Below are positions 39,264 through 53,256 of a stretch of 64,000 nucleotides of DNA, one piece after another. The stretch is from Setaria digitata (lineage: Eukaryota; Nematoda; Chromadorea; Rhabditida; Setariidae). The notes beneath the pieces were generated by a model that had not been told where the DNA came from, made no database searches, and saw only the letters and a program-made list of their open reading frames with translations. Location: NCBI GenBank assembly GCA_003640385.1, contig RCAB01000004.1, positions 372,001 through 436,000 on the forward strand, given 5' to 3'. The translations under genes were made by a program, and so were the position numbers. The stretch's first letter is position 1, and each line of letters opens with the position of its first letter.

Positions 39264-42022
39264 ATGGTCTTGGCGAGTGCTCTTGGGTCGTCGAAGTTCG
39301 TGCCTGTTGTTACCACTTCTTTAAGGAGATATGCAGTCCGTGCGGCAACAACGAAGACATCTAAAAATTCACAGTTCAAGCCTCTGTATCTGGATGTACA
39401 AGCAACTACACCGATGGTTAATGCCTGTTTCATCTTTTCTATCGAAAGCAATAAGTTTCCAGTTGTAAGAAATAATTTTGCAGTTCCGTTAATCAGAATT
39501 GTCATTAATTGACGGAATTGTGTTCATTAGCTGCAACGTTCACTAACTTGTAGTAGACAATATTTCTTTTGGAGGATCCACGCGTGGTCGATGCTATGAT
39601 TCCTTATATGGTGAGTGCATATGGTAATCCGCATAGTAGGACTCATTTTTACGGATGGGAAGCTGAGGAAGCAGTTGAAAAAGCTCGCTTGCAGGTAACA
39701 ACTTCAGTAATTTTTATTGATAATGGATACTAACTTGTTCTTCCACTGATTTGATTTTTTGTTCAGGTGGCGAAATTAATTGGAGCACATTCGCGTGAAG
39801 TTATTTTCACTTCTGGTGCTACGGAATCCAATAACATTGCTATCAAAGGAGTGGCTAATTTTTATAAAGAGATAGGAAAGAATCACGTAATTACGGTGCA
39901 GACGGTTAGTGATTGAATTCTTATTTTTTCAGATTATTGTTGAGGCTTTGAAAGAGGTGGAGTTTTCACTTTTCATCTCTATTTGCCTTAAGCAGATGTT
40001 ATAAAACTCTTTCTATCATTTCAGGTTTCATTTGTTGCTGTACAGTGTGTATATAAAGTGATTAACAAGCCTAAGTTGTTATAGGAGCACAAATGTGTAT
40101 TGGACTCTTGTCGTCATTTATCTACTAAAGGATTCAGAGTAACATATTTACCAGTCCAGAAAAATGGAATAATCAATTTGGAGGCAAGCTATCCTCATAT
40201 TCATTTTCAAACTATCGAACTGGCCAGCACATACAAATAGTTTAAAGTATGATATTTGGGAAACAGTTAAGTGAAACAGCCATAAAATGAGGGAAGTATT
40301 CATGCATTTCTTTTTATGATCATTTTGTTACAATCTCATTGTTTGTTACACTGAGTACTACAGGAACTAAAAAATGCGATCACTGATGAAACCATTCTTG
40401 TATCTGTTATGATTGTCAACAATGAGATTGGTGTTATGCAGCCAACTAAAGAAATCGGTTACATTTATCGTGTCTATTTTATTCCTCTACATAATTTTTA
40501 TGTTCCATGTTTGTTTTACATATTCCAGATTTTGATAGCAGTATAATGATAGATTCGAAATATTTCGCATGAGAAACTTTGAAGTTATTTGCACTGTATT
40601 AAGATGCCATTTTTATTTATTATCATCAGTAGAATTCTATTACCTTTTTTCTCCAGGAAAAATTTGTCGGGAAAAGAATGTATTTTTCCATTGCGATGCA
40701 GCTCAAGCTGTTGGGAAAGTTTCGGTTGATGTTAACGATATGAATATTGATTTAATGTCTATCAGTGGCCATAAGATTTATGGGCCAAAAGGTGATCACT
40801 GTCAAAGGGCTTGGAGTTTTTGTTCTGAGAAAATTTGGTTTCTTTCCATTATCTGTAGGACTAACTTCCGTTAACTGGAATCAAATGATTATTACTGTGA
40901 TAGTATAAAAAATGAACAGAAACAATGTTACCATCGGAAAACACAAGAAACCAGTATTTTTGAGGGATCGGAGCAATTTACGTCCGTCGAAGGCCTCGAG
41001 TTCGACTGGAGTCACAAATGTCAGGAGGTGGGCAGGAAAGAGGTTTACGATCTGGAACTCTTCCAACACCTCTCATTGTTGGCTTTGGTAAAGTATGTTT
41101 TATTTTTTGTTTTGATATTTCTTAAAAGAAGTTACTGCTAATTTCTCTCGAACATCTCGTGTCACTAAGATGAAGTTTCCTGGATCCATGAGAAAAAAAA
41201 AATTTCCGTTCAGTCAGTTTAGGCTTGTGCTATTGCAACGGAAGAAATAGAAATGGATAAGAAGCATATTGAATATCTCTCGAAACGATTACTGGATCGT
41301 ATAAATTCGAAACTGAGTCATGTTGTGCGAAATGGTGATCCAGAACAGACCTATCAAGGTTGGTCTCTGCTTTACTGTTTAGAAAACATTGTATAAATAG
41401 GCTTAAAAAGAAATTAAAAGCTACAGAAACTCTGTGATACAATATTTCTGTTAAATAAGCTTAAGGACAATCCGTTGTTTGCTTGTGAGTAGGTTTGTGA
41501 GTAGGTTCTCAATCTTTTAAAAATGAAGTTATGTATGCGTGCGTGCCTGTATACTTTGGTATGTATTTTTTTCCAGGATGCCTGAATCTTTCATTTTCTT
41601 GCGTTGAGGGTGAAAGTCTGCTAATGGCATTGAAAAATGTGGCCTTGTCATCAGGCAGTGCATGCACCAGTGCATCGCTTGAACCTTCATATGTTCTTCG
41701 AGCCATAGGAGCGGAGGAAGATTTGGCTCATTCTAGCATCAGATTTGGAATTGGAAGGTTCACTACTGAAGAGGTCATTTTCATCATGCAATATTTTTTT
41801 CGGTCCTTCATTTAAAGAACTAGTATGGCTTAAAGACTTTATTACTTCGACTTTCGTTAATGTCTTTCAAGGTTTTGATGATCTTAGCTAATATTTCAGG
41901 AAATTGATTTTACAGCTGACCTTTGCATTAAAGAAGTGGAACGACTGAGAGATATGAGTCCATTATGGGAAATGGTACAAGAAGGCACTGATTTAAAGAG
42001 TATAAAATGGAGCCAGCATTAA
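39264..42022 (+). CDS. NFS1: Cysteine desulfurase NFS1, mitochondrial
   Basis: NFS1 is the PLP enzyme that takes sulfur from cysteine for Fe-S cluster assembly with ISD11, ISCU and frataxin. Ten exons (39264-39416, 39575-39694, 39767-39904, 40085-40183, 40364-40457, 40657-40791, 40965-41092, 41223-41358, 41577-41773, 41900-42022) total 1,323 nt, or 440 residues. The first ~35 residues are basic, Ser/Thr/Ala-rich and free of acidic residues, a mitochondrial presequence. Then come [49 protein letters not shown], the PLP lysine in [28 protein letters not shown], the mobile-loop catalytic cysteine in [19 protein letters not shown] and the conserved ending SPLWEMV...SIKWSQH. Intron 4 begins GC rather than GT: GAG|GCAAGC at 40183/40184. 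Confidence 0.98.
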
Positions 42023-43110
42023 CTAGCGATCTCAGTTGTTTAGATTAATAGTGGGTATTTCGACATACTGTTTGCATTTCTTGATTTAGTAACTGACCGG
42101 TGGTTTAGTGTTTAAAATACCCGAAATTTTGCTTTTCTATATGCTTATTCTACCTTCTTAATGAGAAATGTCGAGCCAAATTTGTTCTAAGCATTCCTTC
42201 AATGGATAGTGGTGAAAAACATCTGCAGTCTCTTGTATTTCGAAGAAATCTCTTAAATAACTTATAAAAAAAAAAAAAAACAGCTATCGTCGTATGAAGT
42301 TGTAGAAAAAAAAATGTATTGTTCGTGCAATATAAAGAATTGTTTTACTTGTAACCGTTCGTTCAAAATGTCACCACTTTCATTTTCACATACGGATAAA
42401 AAACAGGGTTGATTAATGCAGTTACCAATTCTTACAATCACGAAAATTCTGGGGTATTTACCACAGTGAAAAAAAGAACTGCCCATTACCATGTAGGAGA
42501 CCATGCGAGCTAATGTCACCAGTCTTATCACATTACATGAGTAATAAAATTTACTGGAATATAAAATATAAACAATTTGAAACTTACAGAATGTACATTT
42601 GTGGATTAAATCACAGTTGATCAGCAGCAACGTAAACAGGACAGCGTGGGCAATTTTCGGTAGTTTTCTAGAAATAGATATTTGCGAAAGCCAACTTTTG
42701 ATTACATAACAATCCAGAGGAAAAGAGACTTAGTTGCGACCAGTGAAAAACCAGACGTTGCACTGCTTCACCTACCGGCAGTGACTAAAAGAATAATTGG
42801 AGTACAGACGAAAAATAAAACCGGAACTCATAACCAGTTATCAACATACACTACATATGAAAAGTTGCCGCGACAGCACAATCACCGTATCACTCGGCTT
42901 TAGTACCATAAAATACTGTTTGTTGAAAGTACACGTATGTTGTATCAACATAATAACGAGCAAAACAAAGGTCACAAAGTAGGCCTGAAATCATTTTACG
43001 CGAGTCGACTGCAGTGTTTTAACAATGAGTTCAGCTCATTAGCTCGCAGGTCTATGTGATAAAATTGGTTTAATCAATCATTAAAAGAAAAAAAACTCGC
43101 TTAAATCACA
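42023..43110. other. Convergent 3' region, NFS1 / TULP4
   Basis: About 1.1 kb between two converging genes. It contains A-rich and T-rich stretches fitting two 3' UTRs, including a 14-A run at about 42267. No coding or RNA feature was recognised. Confidence 0.5.
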
Positions 43111-46100
43111 TTATTTCAAGCGTTGAGTGATCGATGCAAGGGCAACAGCAAATGCTTGTACAGCACTGAAAGGTGCACGAAAATCAAGCGTATAGGCACC
43201 GTTCTCAATACGTCCAAACTGCATTACTTGCTGCTCGCCATACTCGATTTGGAAATTCTTCGCTGATTCTTGAGTTACACGGCCACCAAAGTCTAACTGA
43301 AACAGATTCTTGATTAAAAAGGAAATCACCTTTTTTACAGAATCTTAATAATCTATTTACATCGAATGGCACATGAACCCATAGAATTTTATAATGAAGA
43401 TACGGTCTAACAAAGCTACGATCACTAAAAATCTATTAAACTTGCGGTAGAAGTTCTTCGAAATAACACCATTCGCTCAATTAATGAATTAAAATACAGC
43501 AATCAAAAACGAATATTCGTGCTCAAAAAAGCGAAATATGGATAACCATACTGTAAAACCTTTGCAGGTCTAAGGATGCAGTTACAAATCCATTTAAAAT
43601 TCCATACGGTAGCGTCAAAAAAAAAAATTATTATGCATCTTATAATTAGTTCATGCAAACAAGCTATTTACAACACGGGAGCCAAAACTAAAAAGGATCA
43701 AGAAGCAGTAGCAGTATATAGAAAGACCGAACTATCACCTACAAATAACTGAGTTAATCTATGTTAAATAGATCTGAAGAAGTAATCAGTCACACTTATT
43801 GACTATTTTTACCGACACTACCTTCCTTTTCAACCTTTACATGCTCCACTAGCTCGCATTTTCTATTTCATAATAAAGAAAACATGCATACTTGATAAAC
43901 CTGGCTAGCTTCGTTCCAGAAAGGTGCTTTATTATTCATAGTGAGGAAGGAAACAGTTTCATCACTTAGTGTTGGCTGTTCACCAAGTACTGCTTTAATG
44001 TGTTGAATTCTTTCTTGTAAATCACCGCAAACTTCATCGAGTAGTTCATCGCCTGATTTAATTTAAAAAAAAAAAAAAATCATTTTAATTTTAAAAACAC
44101 ATCAGCAGTTCAATTCAACACTATTAAAAGCTGTATACAATCCTTCATTAGAAGGTTCTTTATGATAAAAAAAAATTTTTTCCAAAGTGTTTCTCTGATT
44201 AAGACGAAAAAGAATAAAAATGAAAACACCATGCGGGCAGTAAACGAAAGAAAAAACTGTATGTACCATAACTGATTTTCTTTTCAATTTGTGAAACTTT
44301 CTTCGAAATATCCATCAATTGCGACCTTAAAGAGGACACTGTTGCATGATTTTCTGCTATTGAATCCTGAATCACAAATTCCTTTGAAAGAAAATAAAAT
44401 AATTATTCCATATCTTTACCATGTATACTGATGAAGAATAAACTAATAAGCTGATTTTCTGCATTCAGCAGGTCTTCCATAGGAAAAATAACAATAATGC
44501 ACTGCAGTATTTAAAACAAACTGAAATATTTGCGAGTCCAATGCTATATGATACTTACGCTTGCCAAGCGGCATGTTAAAGATTGTAAATTCATGGGATT
44601 CGAACTTTCGTCACTACTCAACTGTCCCACTGCACAACGCGTGGATAGATCATTCGCCAACTTTGCAAGCTTATCCAGTACTGATGTTATATCACTTAAC
44701 TGCCTCATCCCTAAAAGTTGGATTAAATTTGAAATTTAAAATTTTGTATTATTACGCACATATATCACTAGAAACTATCCTTTTACCAGAATGTAATATT
44801 TAAGCGTATTTTTCGAGAAACATGCTGCCAAACAATTATAAAAAAAAAAGTATAGAGAACCGTCACCTCACCTCTGCGAGAAGTTTCAGGAGTTTTCAAA
44901 CATTCGATAAGCGGAGTGCGTTCAGTAGTATCACGCATAACAATAGTATCATCCTCATCAATATACTGAAAAATAATTCATAAAGCACAGGTTTTCAAGA
45001 AAAAAGTAGCCGATTTATGCTATTCTTAGTAAGAAATAATTTTGAAATGTGAATGAAAAAGATAAAAAATAACTATCCGTCTGCATGGGTGAACCGGATG
45101 ACTGGAAGTCACAAGAAACAAACAGCATACCTCAATGTCATCGAACTGTTGAGACCAACGGCTGCTAGATGTGGAAGGCCCAATATAAGTGAGTTCATTG
45201 CGGTGAGTTTTTATGCCAGCACTGACTACGCAAACTTCCTTGGAAAAACCTGTTGTCCTTGTCGGTATTCTAGGGAGATATCTCATCATACCGGTAGTGG
45301 AAATAGCACCACTGAAAGAATCCAACTTCTGGGATGATTCTTCAAGATCGCTAGCAAAACATTTCATCCTTGCGATATGTCTTTCCACTGCAGCTTTTAA
45401 ATCATTGAATTCTGATAAGATACTCTGCAATTAACCGCAAGTAAATAAATAGTTCACAGATTTCCTCCCACCTGAGCAACCATCTTCCTGAGTATGTCAA
45501 ACTTCATTCAAACAAATCCAAATCTATTACCACAAGCATTTCTTATTTGACTGGCAAAATCAGTAGTATTTTCAATAGAAAAAATCAGTGCATCACTACC
45601 TGAGTATTCGACCCAAAGCAAAAATTATCAGAAAAATATTTAAGTTACCATACCTGAAAAAGAAGTTTTTCTTCAGTTGATAACGGCTCCTCAACAGTGT
45701 CATCAATCAGAGGTTCTGCTTCCACTCCAATACCATATCTTCTGATTAGATTTTCTCTCAAGTAAGATTCAAAATGATTGGATGAAACAAAACAAATCAT
45801 TTTACAAATTCATGAAGACTATACAACTACCTTCCAGTAAATGAAATTTAAAAGTAGTTATGCCATTTTAAAACCATATAAGACACATACCGGTCACTTG
45901 GAGCGATTGCGATATTGCGTATACCATTTTCGTTTGAAAAACCCTTGTCGTTCCTTGAGTGTGTACCACTTTTGGGGTAGCGATATGCAACATGATGAGC
46001 ATTTACCATGGACCTGCTATTCCTTCTGGTCAAATCAGCCAGCTGGACTGTCATCTGACGAGGTTGCAAATGAAGAACTGACGTCTTGTAAACAACCTAA

Positions 46101-49100
46101 ATCAAGATATTTAAAAAAGGAATATGCACCACCCTGACTTATAAGGAACACTGCATCACTCCGACATTTCAAAGCATTCCTTTTTCTACTTGAATCAGCA
46201 ATCTGGTGGAAACATAGGAGGTATTTTAATGAAAGTTGTTTAGAAATTAAACAAACTTGAGCGAGAAAAGTTGGAAGGATGCTGGTTGTGATAGATAACA
46301 TTTTGAAACGCGTGCACCACACATTCGAAGTAATCTGAAAAATATCTTAACTTCGGTATATAATTTGAACCACCTTCTTCAAATTATAGTTCTTTTGTAA
46401 CAGAGGCCGATTACCTGAACTAATTTATCGTTACTTCTGTTGGCAGGACAGTTAACATAACGATTCATAAAAGCTCTTAATTGACGTTTACTTCGTCTCC
46501 AAACGGAATTCCGTTGCGTGGATCGTCGAGCAAATGCACCTACATCTTCTGCAAGTGTGTGGTCAATTCGATATCGACTACAAATTCGGAGCTTTTATTA
46601 TCATACTTATTTCACTGACAGTTAATTCTACAGAAATATCTAAACTTCCAATAATATTAAAAAAAAAAAAAACTCACTTTAAAACTGGTCTTAAGCTGAA
46701 ACAATAGTGCATAATTTTGAAGCACGTACAAATAAAAAATATATATACAATATATGAAAAAAGAAATTCTGGGAAACTCACCAACTTGTGCAGAGCTCCC
46801 ACTATCTGTTGTCACCAGTGTTGATTTAGGATTGTACAGAGAAATCTGGAATTGAGGAATGATTCTATTCGTTTGTTTGCCAAGCAGAACGGGGATTAGG
46901 CCGGCCATATGCTCCATGCATAATACATATGTATGAACTTTACTTGGCACAGGACGTATAGTGCAATACCATCGCCAGTCAGAGGGTTCACAAACCTTCG
47001 CCAGTATCTCATTTCGTGATGGGACACGACACTGTAAAATTTGTATCATAAATAAACTATTTCAACTTCAGTATTTTCATTACTTACACCATAATCATTT
47101 CGGATTATTGCGGAATTTATTATTTTTCCACAGAAAAAGATTTTGAAGTAAAATTTCAAAACTGGATAGAAAGAAATGAACGCTATTGCTTTAGCGAAGT
47201 TGTAAACACGAACTCTTATTACGTGATGATCCAAAGCACGAATCGCATTTCGTTCACGTAGAGGTAATGGCAGTATATCAACATGTCGTGCTGACGCACC
47301 CATTAGCAGCCATAAATTGTAAGTGACCAAATTGAATAACGATGGCACATCATGCAGAACCCGTCCAACAGCTAGCTGATTACCTAATCAGAAGTCCAAT
47401 ACAGCGAAAGACAGGAAATCAAATTTATTTCGCATAGCAAAAGAGATTCGCACCCACCAAAAGGATGAAATCATACATATTTAAAGGTACGATGTCCTCC
47501 CTGAAATGTTTGGTCTACAGCGTGCTCATTTTTCTGCCACGGATAAACTCCTTACAAACTTCTGAATCAGCAAGGGAGCAGCAGAACGTAAATACCATTC
47601 CATCCAATAACTAAAGTTGTGAAAATTTTAGAACTTGAATACATTAAATAAATACCAGATGTAGCAATAATGAAGCGATCATCATGAACCCATGTAAATG
47701 CTGTGAGACCAGTAGCCGAAGGCCGCGAAACTCGGCTGTCGCAGATGACGTTTCCTTGACATGTCATAATAAAGAAATGATTTTCTTTGCAAACCGCAGC
47801 TAACAAGGTACCAGTCGCATTCCACTGAATGCTTAAGAGTGTTTCATTACATTGCCATTTCGCATTATTGATCTGAACAAATGAAAAAATTATAAAGAAA
47901 TTTTATTTTATGGATTTTGAAACTAGAATAGAATGGGTAATAAAAAAAGTTTATATAAACTTTTCCGAATTTCCTGAACTGAAATGAATTCAAGACCGAC
48001 CAATAAAACAGCGAATGCTTATTTTTTTCGTTGTTATAGAAAGTATCTGAAGCGTTTATCAAACAACTTTCTTTGCAATAGCTCATAGCATGAGCTTTAA
48101 AAAAAAAAGAATTAACACAGGTTCGGGAACACAAATACTGAAGTGGAAAAAGCAAAATTTTAATCGAACTTCCTTTTTTTTATTATGCATTGTTATTTAT
48201 TCGTCTAAACATGATTTTTTTTTTTCAAAAGCAAACCTCATCGTACGAATTTAAAAAGTGAAGAAGACCGGTTACAGAACAAACAGCTAATGTCCATCTA
48301 CCATTCTTACAATGCGAAGAGGCTGCTAAAAACCGAACACTGCCGTTTACATACATCTTTCTTTCTGTAACTGTCGCACCTGGAAGTAATGAAATTAGAG
48401 AAATTCAACCACCGCTAACCGAAGCAATCTGCTCTTACGTTCAAAAAAGTACGTAAGAGTCTCTTTATTCTAAGCAGTTTATTTGAACCTGAATTACCAA
48501 AAACGTATGGAGTCCAGCACATTATATGCCTAACAACATACCTGGTCTGAAGTGTAAAAGCGAAATTCTTACAAAATTTTCAGTTACAAAAAGTAGAACC
48601 CAATCCACCTCATAAGGAAGTGGCTTTTAACGGAAGTAATTTACTCGACTGAAAGAAGAAATCCGCACTGTGGTGGAGAATAAAATCAAGAAACAACCTT
48701 GCTCATTTAAAACCTGAATACTTCCATTGCTGAATCCTAAAACAATTTCGCGCGAGTCAGGAGCCCAAACACCGCAGTTAACAGTAACGGGAAATGAACT
48801 AGACCATATCCTCTGACCCGTGGAAGAACCAATCAAAACAAAATTGTCTTCATAACAAATAAGAGCCGATGAACCATTTGGACTCCAACTAACACCACGA
48901 ACCTAAAAAGATACTCATGATAATCTGTTTCCAAATTTTATATAATCCCAATAATGCTTAGCCTGCTGATAAAGATTTTTGGACGCGGAAGTAGTATTAC
49001 TGCACATTCCAGCAACAAAGAATAAATGTACATAAAATGCTCCACAAACAAATGATCATAGCAACTTTAGGTGTTTCATCATGTATAAATAAACTAGACA

Positions 49101-49645
49101 ACAATTAACTATACAACCTTAATACCACGATCGTTCACCAATTCTACACTCCATCTTTCTTCATTCGGTACCCAAACATAGATTATTCCAGAACTATCAC
49201 AGCTTGCTAGCTTCATCTGCTCTTTGTTCCATGCTACTATATTTACCATAGTATGATGCCCACGAAGATTGAAATTAACCCTTTTGTTGTCGTCTCGTAA
49301 CGGACACACTTCTGTTGCCGTCACTCCCACTGCTCCTGATTCTGATCCTGAGAAAAAGTGGACTGAACTTCCAGCACAAGATTGTGCAGTGCCTGGTGCA
49401 TCCATGTAAATGACTTCTTTCTATGGTAAAAAATTCAGCCATGTCGTAGTTTGATATCGTATGTTTGATTATAATAATAGAAACGATATAGTAAAACATA
49501 ACGGTAAGTAGATCAACTAGAACAGCTTACCGGTAGCCAAGAGACCAGTATCGGCATTATTATCATTAGGTATCCAGTTCAAGCAAGTAATACCCGAATC
49601 GACAACACAACCAGGCCAATCGTCACTTTCCCAAATGATCTTCAT
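43111..49645 (-). CDS. TULP4: TULP4/TUSP-type tubby superfamily protein (WD40 repeats plus split tubby domain)
   Basis: Seventeen or so exons run from ATG 49645 to TAA 43111. The N-terminus carries WD40-type repeats: VNFNLRGHHTMVNIVAWN and EERWSVELVNDRGIKV (49120-49300), GQRIWSSSFPVTVNCGVWAP (48800), then about 48240-48380 and 47655-47873. A tubby domain follows in two pieces. The first holds ITSNVWCTRFKM (46320), VVYKTSVLHLQPRQMTVQL (46080) and a segment ending near 45890. The second (43893-44053 and 43111-43297) holds NNKAPFWNEASQVYQLDFGG, RVTQESAKNFQIEYG and VMQFGRIENGAY, ending PFSAVQAFAVALASITQRLK like human TULP4. Between them lie exons with acidic, Ser-rich and helix-forming sequence (44265-45776). 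TULP4 is regarded as a SOCS-box, Cullin-5-type substrate receptor; I cannot pick out the SOCS box with certainty. C. elegans tub-2 is the likely counterpart. Confidence 0.93.
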
Positions 49646-52600
49646 GCACTGTGCGTGAGCTCACTTCTTTGCAGTTAACATTTTGATTAAGCAGTCATTA
49701 ACAAAATCCTTTCTTTCATAATAAAATTCGCGTTACAAGCAGTGGAGAAGGTGTGGCATGTTTTTTATGCCTAATCTAATTAAGGCAGACCAATGACATT
49801 TGATCTGACTGGGGTGAGGTAAAATTACAAGTGATTTAAACAAGACACTACTATTTGAGAAGTTCGAGGTAATTCGTTTAAACAGTGTCACCTTTCTATC
49901 AAAAGAATTTGGGAATTACAAAATAAAATTAAGGAGAATGACAAACACTCCACCAGTTCAACAGTCCAACATGTCAGTCGACGCACAAAACATATTATGT
50001 AACGATTGTCAATGGCCCGACAGCCGAGAATTGATGACCATTGTGAAAACCTCAATTTGCAAATGAAATTCCTACCAGCAAATTGGTACTTTTTCACTTG
50101 CGACACGTCGAAGTCCTCTATTAATGGACAAGTAATGAAGCAAAAAGGAAAAAGAAAAGAAAGAGGCAACCTTGTACTTATAATGTTTCAAAAGACTGCC
50201 GAAAACGAGAGAGGGAAATATTTGAACGAAATTTTAAAATTAGTAATAAATCAGAAGTTTAACGAATGAAGCAACGAACAGGTAAATGGAAGTGGCTGTT
50301 TGCAGTATTAGAAGTGTAAATGTACTAAACCAGTTTCATTATTTATTAATGGGTTCTCCATTAATAGTTACGAAATTGCTGGCAGTGATTGCTTGCCGAG
50401 AGGACATTTCCCATCGTTATTTTAGCTCTCTATACAAAACTGTTAAGTGTGATAGGATGAAAATAGTTCAGGCCCTCCTCCGAGTTCGTTCATTTCTTTT
50501 TTAACATTTCACAGTCCCTAGATCCTACTTTGTTAATGACCGATAATGGCGTGCAGCGTTAATCAGATCTCAACAAATACAACATAGGTATGAATAACTG
50601 CAGTCTAGAAATTTCCAGGTGAAACTGTGAAGTAAAATTCAAATTTTTACCGAAAGGACAGTTTACGTTGAGCAGTATTAGTTCCAAGCAAACAAGCCAG
50701 GAATTAGCTAGGAATAAAACTCTGATTTGTTATAACTGTGCCAGTGTTCTATTGCAGTAATGAATTGCTACGACGGCAAAACCCAATGGTGTGATATATA
50801 TCCCTTCTTTTCAATAGCCATTTTAGTCTAAAACTAAATAAACTTGACTTTTCGTTAACTTTTTCTGGGTCAAGAATAATTTAGAATTCGATGTATTTAC
50901 GCGGCAATCAAGACTTGAATTGCTAATAAGAAATATGGAAAACCATAAAACTCATATTGGTTAAACTTATAGCTCATATGTGGAAGAAATGCCAGCCGAA
51001 CCGGGTTTTGTGGACTCTTCGAAACTAGTAATTTCGGACGTTTATTCTAAATGGATAGTGAAAAATTTCCGCTTAAATTCTTCAGTGATTACCAACCTTT
51101 AAAAAAAAATTGAAGCTAGGGCTAACTTGTTTGTTACTGGCTCTGATACAGGAAGAGAAAATACCTGAAATATTAATTTAAATAATGAAAGATCTGAAAC
51201 AACTAATTCATAAATGAAACAGGAACCTATTCGTTAAACAGCACCATAACCGAATGGAAATGTGGCTAGCCATAATTTTTATTCCATTTTTTGGAAAAGT
51301 CATTACCTTCTGATTTGAGACAAGGATAATTTAGCTACGAGTAATACTAAACCATTACAAGTACTACTAAACCCATCTCACCATACCAACAATCATTGTT
51401 GTGATAATTAAAATCATTGTTACAATCAAAAGTGGAATATCGTGATATTTGTAATCACCAAAAACGATAAGAAAAGTACTGCGGCATTTCTCAACTTTTC
51501 TTTCAGTATCAGTACTTCGGGAATTTGATGTTCCATGAATTTCCACTTTGCTCTCTTTTTCCGATCAATAAAAAGTATTGAATTATTGATCACTAACTCA
51601 CTTTCGGTTAATTCAAAGATTAATCAAGGAAGTGAAAAGCCTAAATTAACGAGTAAACAATGTCACACTGGAAATGACTACTTGACAACGTAAATAAACA
51701 AACATTGAAATTGAAAGATGTTCACTCCCCAATATATTTAGAATGTTATATTATGTAACAAGTTATGATCATAAGACATGCATGAAAACACTACAACAAA
51801 ATACGGATTATATAAATCAATGTGTTTGAATTAATTCATGCAAGACCCACAGCAGTTGTCTTTAGATTGTAACCCTCCGTGCCTTTTGAAGATGCAAAGC
51901 GTGTAACAGAAATATAAGCGAAGTATTTTACATTTCTTTTACAAGAGTCCTCACAAAATGTTGTTCGTAGAACGAGGGGTCAAGCAGAATTAGATATGTT
52001 GCCTCATACTTCGAAAGCGATCATGATGAAATCATGGATAATTGTTGTTTGCATGAGATGTTTCGAAGCTGTTCTCAAATATCCAGATAACTTGGACCAA
52101 TCAGTAAACAATTAATAGAAAGGAAGTATTGCTGAAACCTAATGTGTAAGCAGTATGTGGACTTAAATATTTCTTTTTTCTGGCAATGTTCATTTATGCT
52201 ATTTCTGAAAACTCAGACCGAACTGAAATACTATTACTCCTCAGCTTCATCAAGTTGTACCTGCGGTTATTTTGTAGAACACAACGAATATTTCTGCACA
52301 TCTGATTAACACTTTTTCCTCCAACCACCACAAAGCTGGACATTATCAGAAAACGCACAAATATTTGTTAGAAACCGAAAATAAACAAATGTCTAGAATC
52401 TAATAAAATCAGTTCACTTGATGCAATGACTTATTTGGTAAAAGGAAAGGCTCGCCAAACAACTTTCTTTTCAAGGTGAGATCAAATCTGAGAAAGTGAA
52501 GATATACACAATACACTTACAAGTCCTAAAGTTTTATGTGATGTGACTTAGGAAATAAATAATCAATTGATTTAACTACCTCGAAATCACTAACTCACAT

Positions 52601-53256
52601 TTTACGTCAATGGAATTCAAAATATAAGTTAAATTAGAAGCTAACTGTTGTAAGGCAGAGAAAACGAGAAAAGTGTTCCACATTACGGCGCTTCGACTTA
52701 AATTTCGGACACTATAAAGCAATAAATATGGAAGCCATAATGATCATCTTAAATTATAGAAATTTCGGGTAAACTCATTCAAAAATCCTTTAAGCTTTGA
52801 CCTCCTTAGACCACTTTTTGCAATTAAGCATTAACTTCTCATCGATTAATAACTAGCGAAAACTCATTAACAAGACAATATCTAAACGAGGCATTAAAAT
52901 TTAGAAAGAAGATACGAGTAAAAGAAATAATAAATGAAATAAGCTTCAGTCCAAATCAAATAAAGAAAGCCAAGAATGAAAACGGTGAGAGTCTTCAGTA
53001 ACTATCAACAAAAGATTTCGAAAATTCTTAGTATTATAGTAAGTGTAGGAAGTTTATAACATAATTCAAAATTTCATCCATTCCTAAATTAAGCTAAATT
53101 CGAAATTATTTTCTTTCAGTTTTGAGGCTAAAAATATTATTAGTATTACTAGATGAAAAGAAAAATTTATGAAACCGCAAAAAATTTAAAATTATCTGAA
53201 GGTGACGCAATATATAATGGAATAACACATAACCAAAAGAAAAAATCGCAAAGGTA
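49646..53256. other. 3.6-kb gene-poor region upstream of TULP4
   Basis: This is the upstream side of TULP4 and the downstream side of scm-1. It is A+T-rich throughout, with stop codons frequent in all frames and only short open stretches (for example 49888-50169 on minus and 50006-50269 on plus) that overlap each other and show no motif. I see no RNA gene or long repeat. It may hold TULP4 5' non-coding exons and regulatory sites. Confidence 0.45.

Noticed and set aside
40792..40807. A 16-base GT...AG segment in NFS1 whose removal restores an open frame (a seeming micro-intron)
   Set aside because: The ordinary intron 40792-40964 joins GPKG directly to the conserved [15 protein letters not shown] exon, which is what the family has. 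The short version leads into non-family sequence and a stop.
50006..50269. Lysine-rich plus-strand frame of 87 codons
   Set aside because: Overlaps an equally long minus-strand frame, has no family motif and no plausible splice chain.
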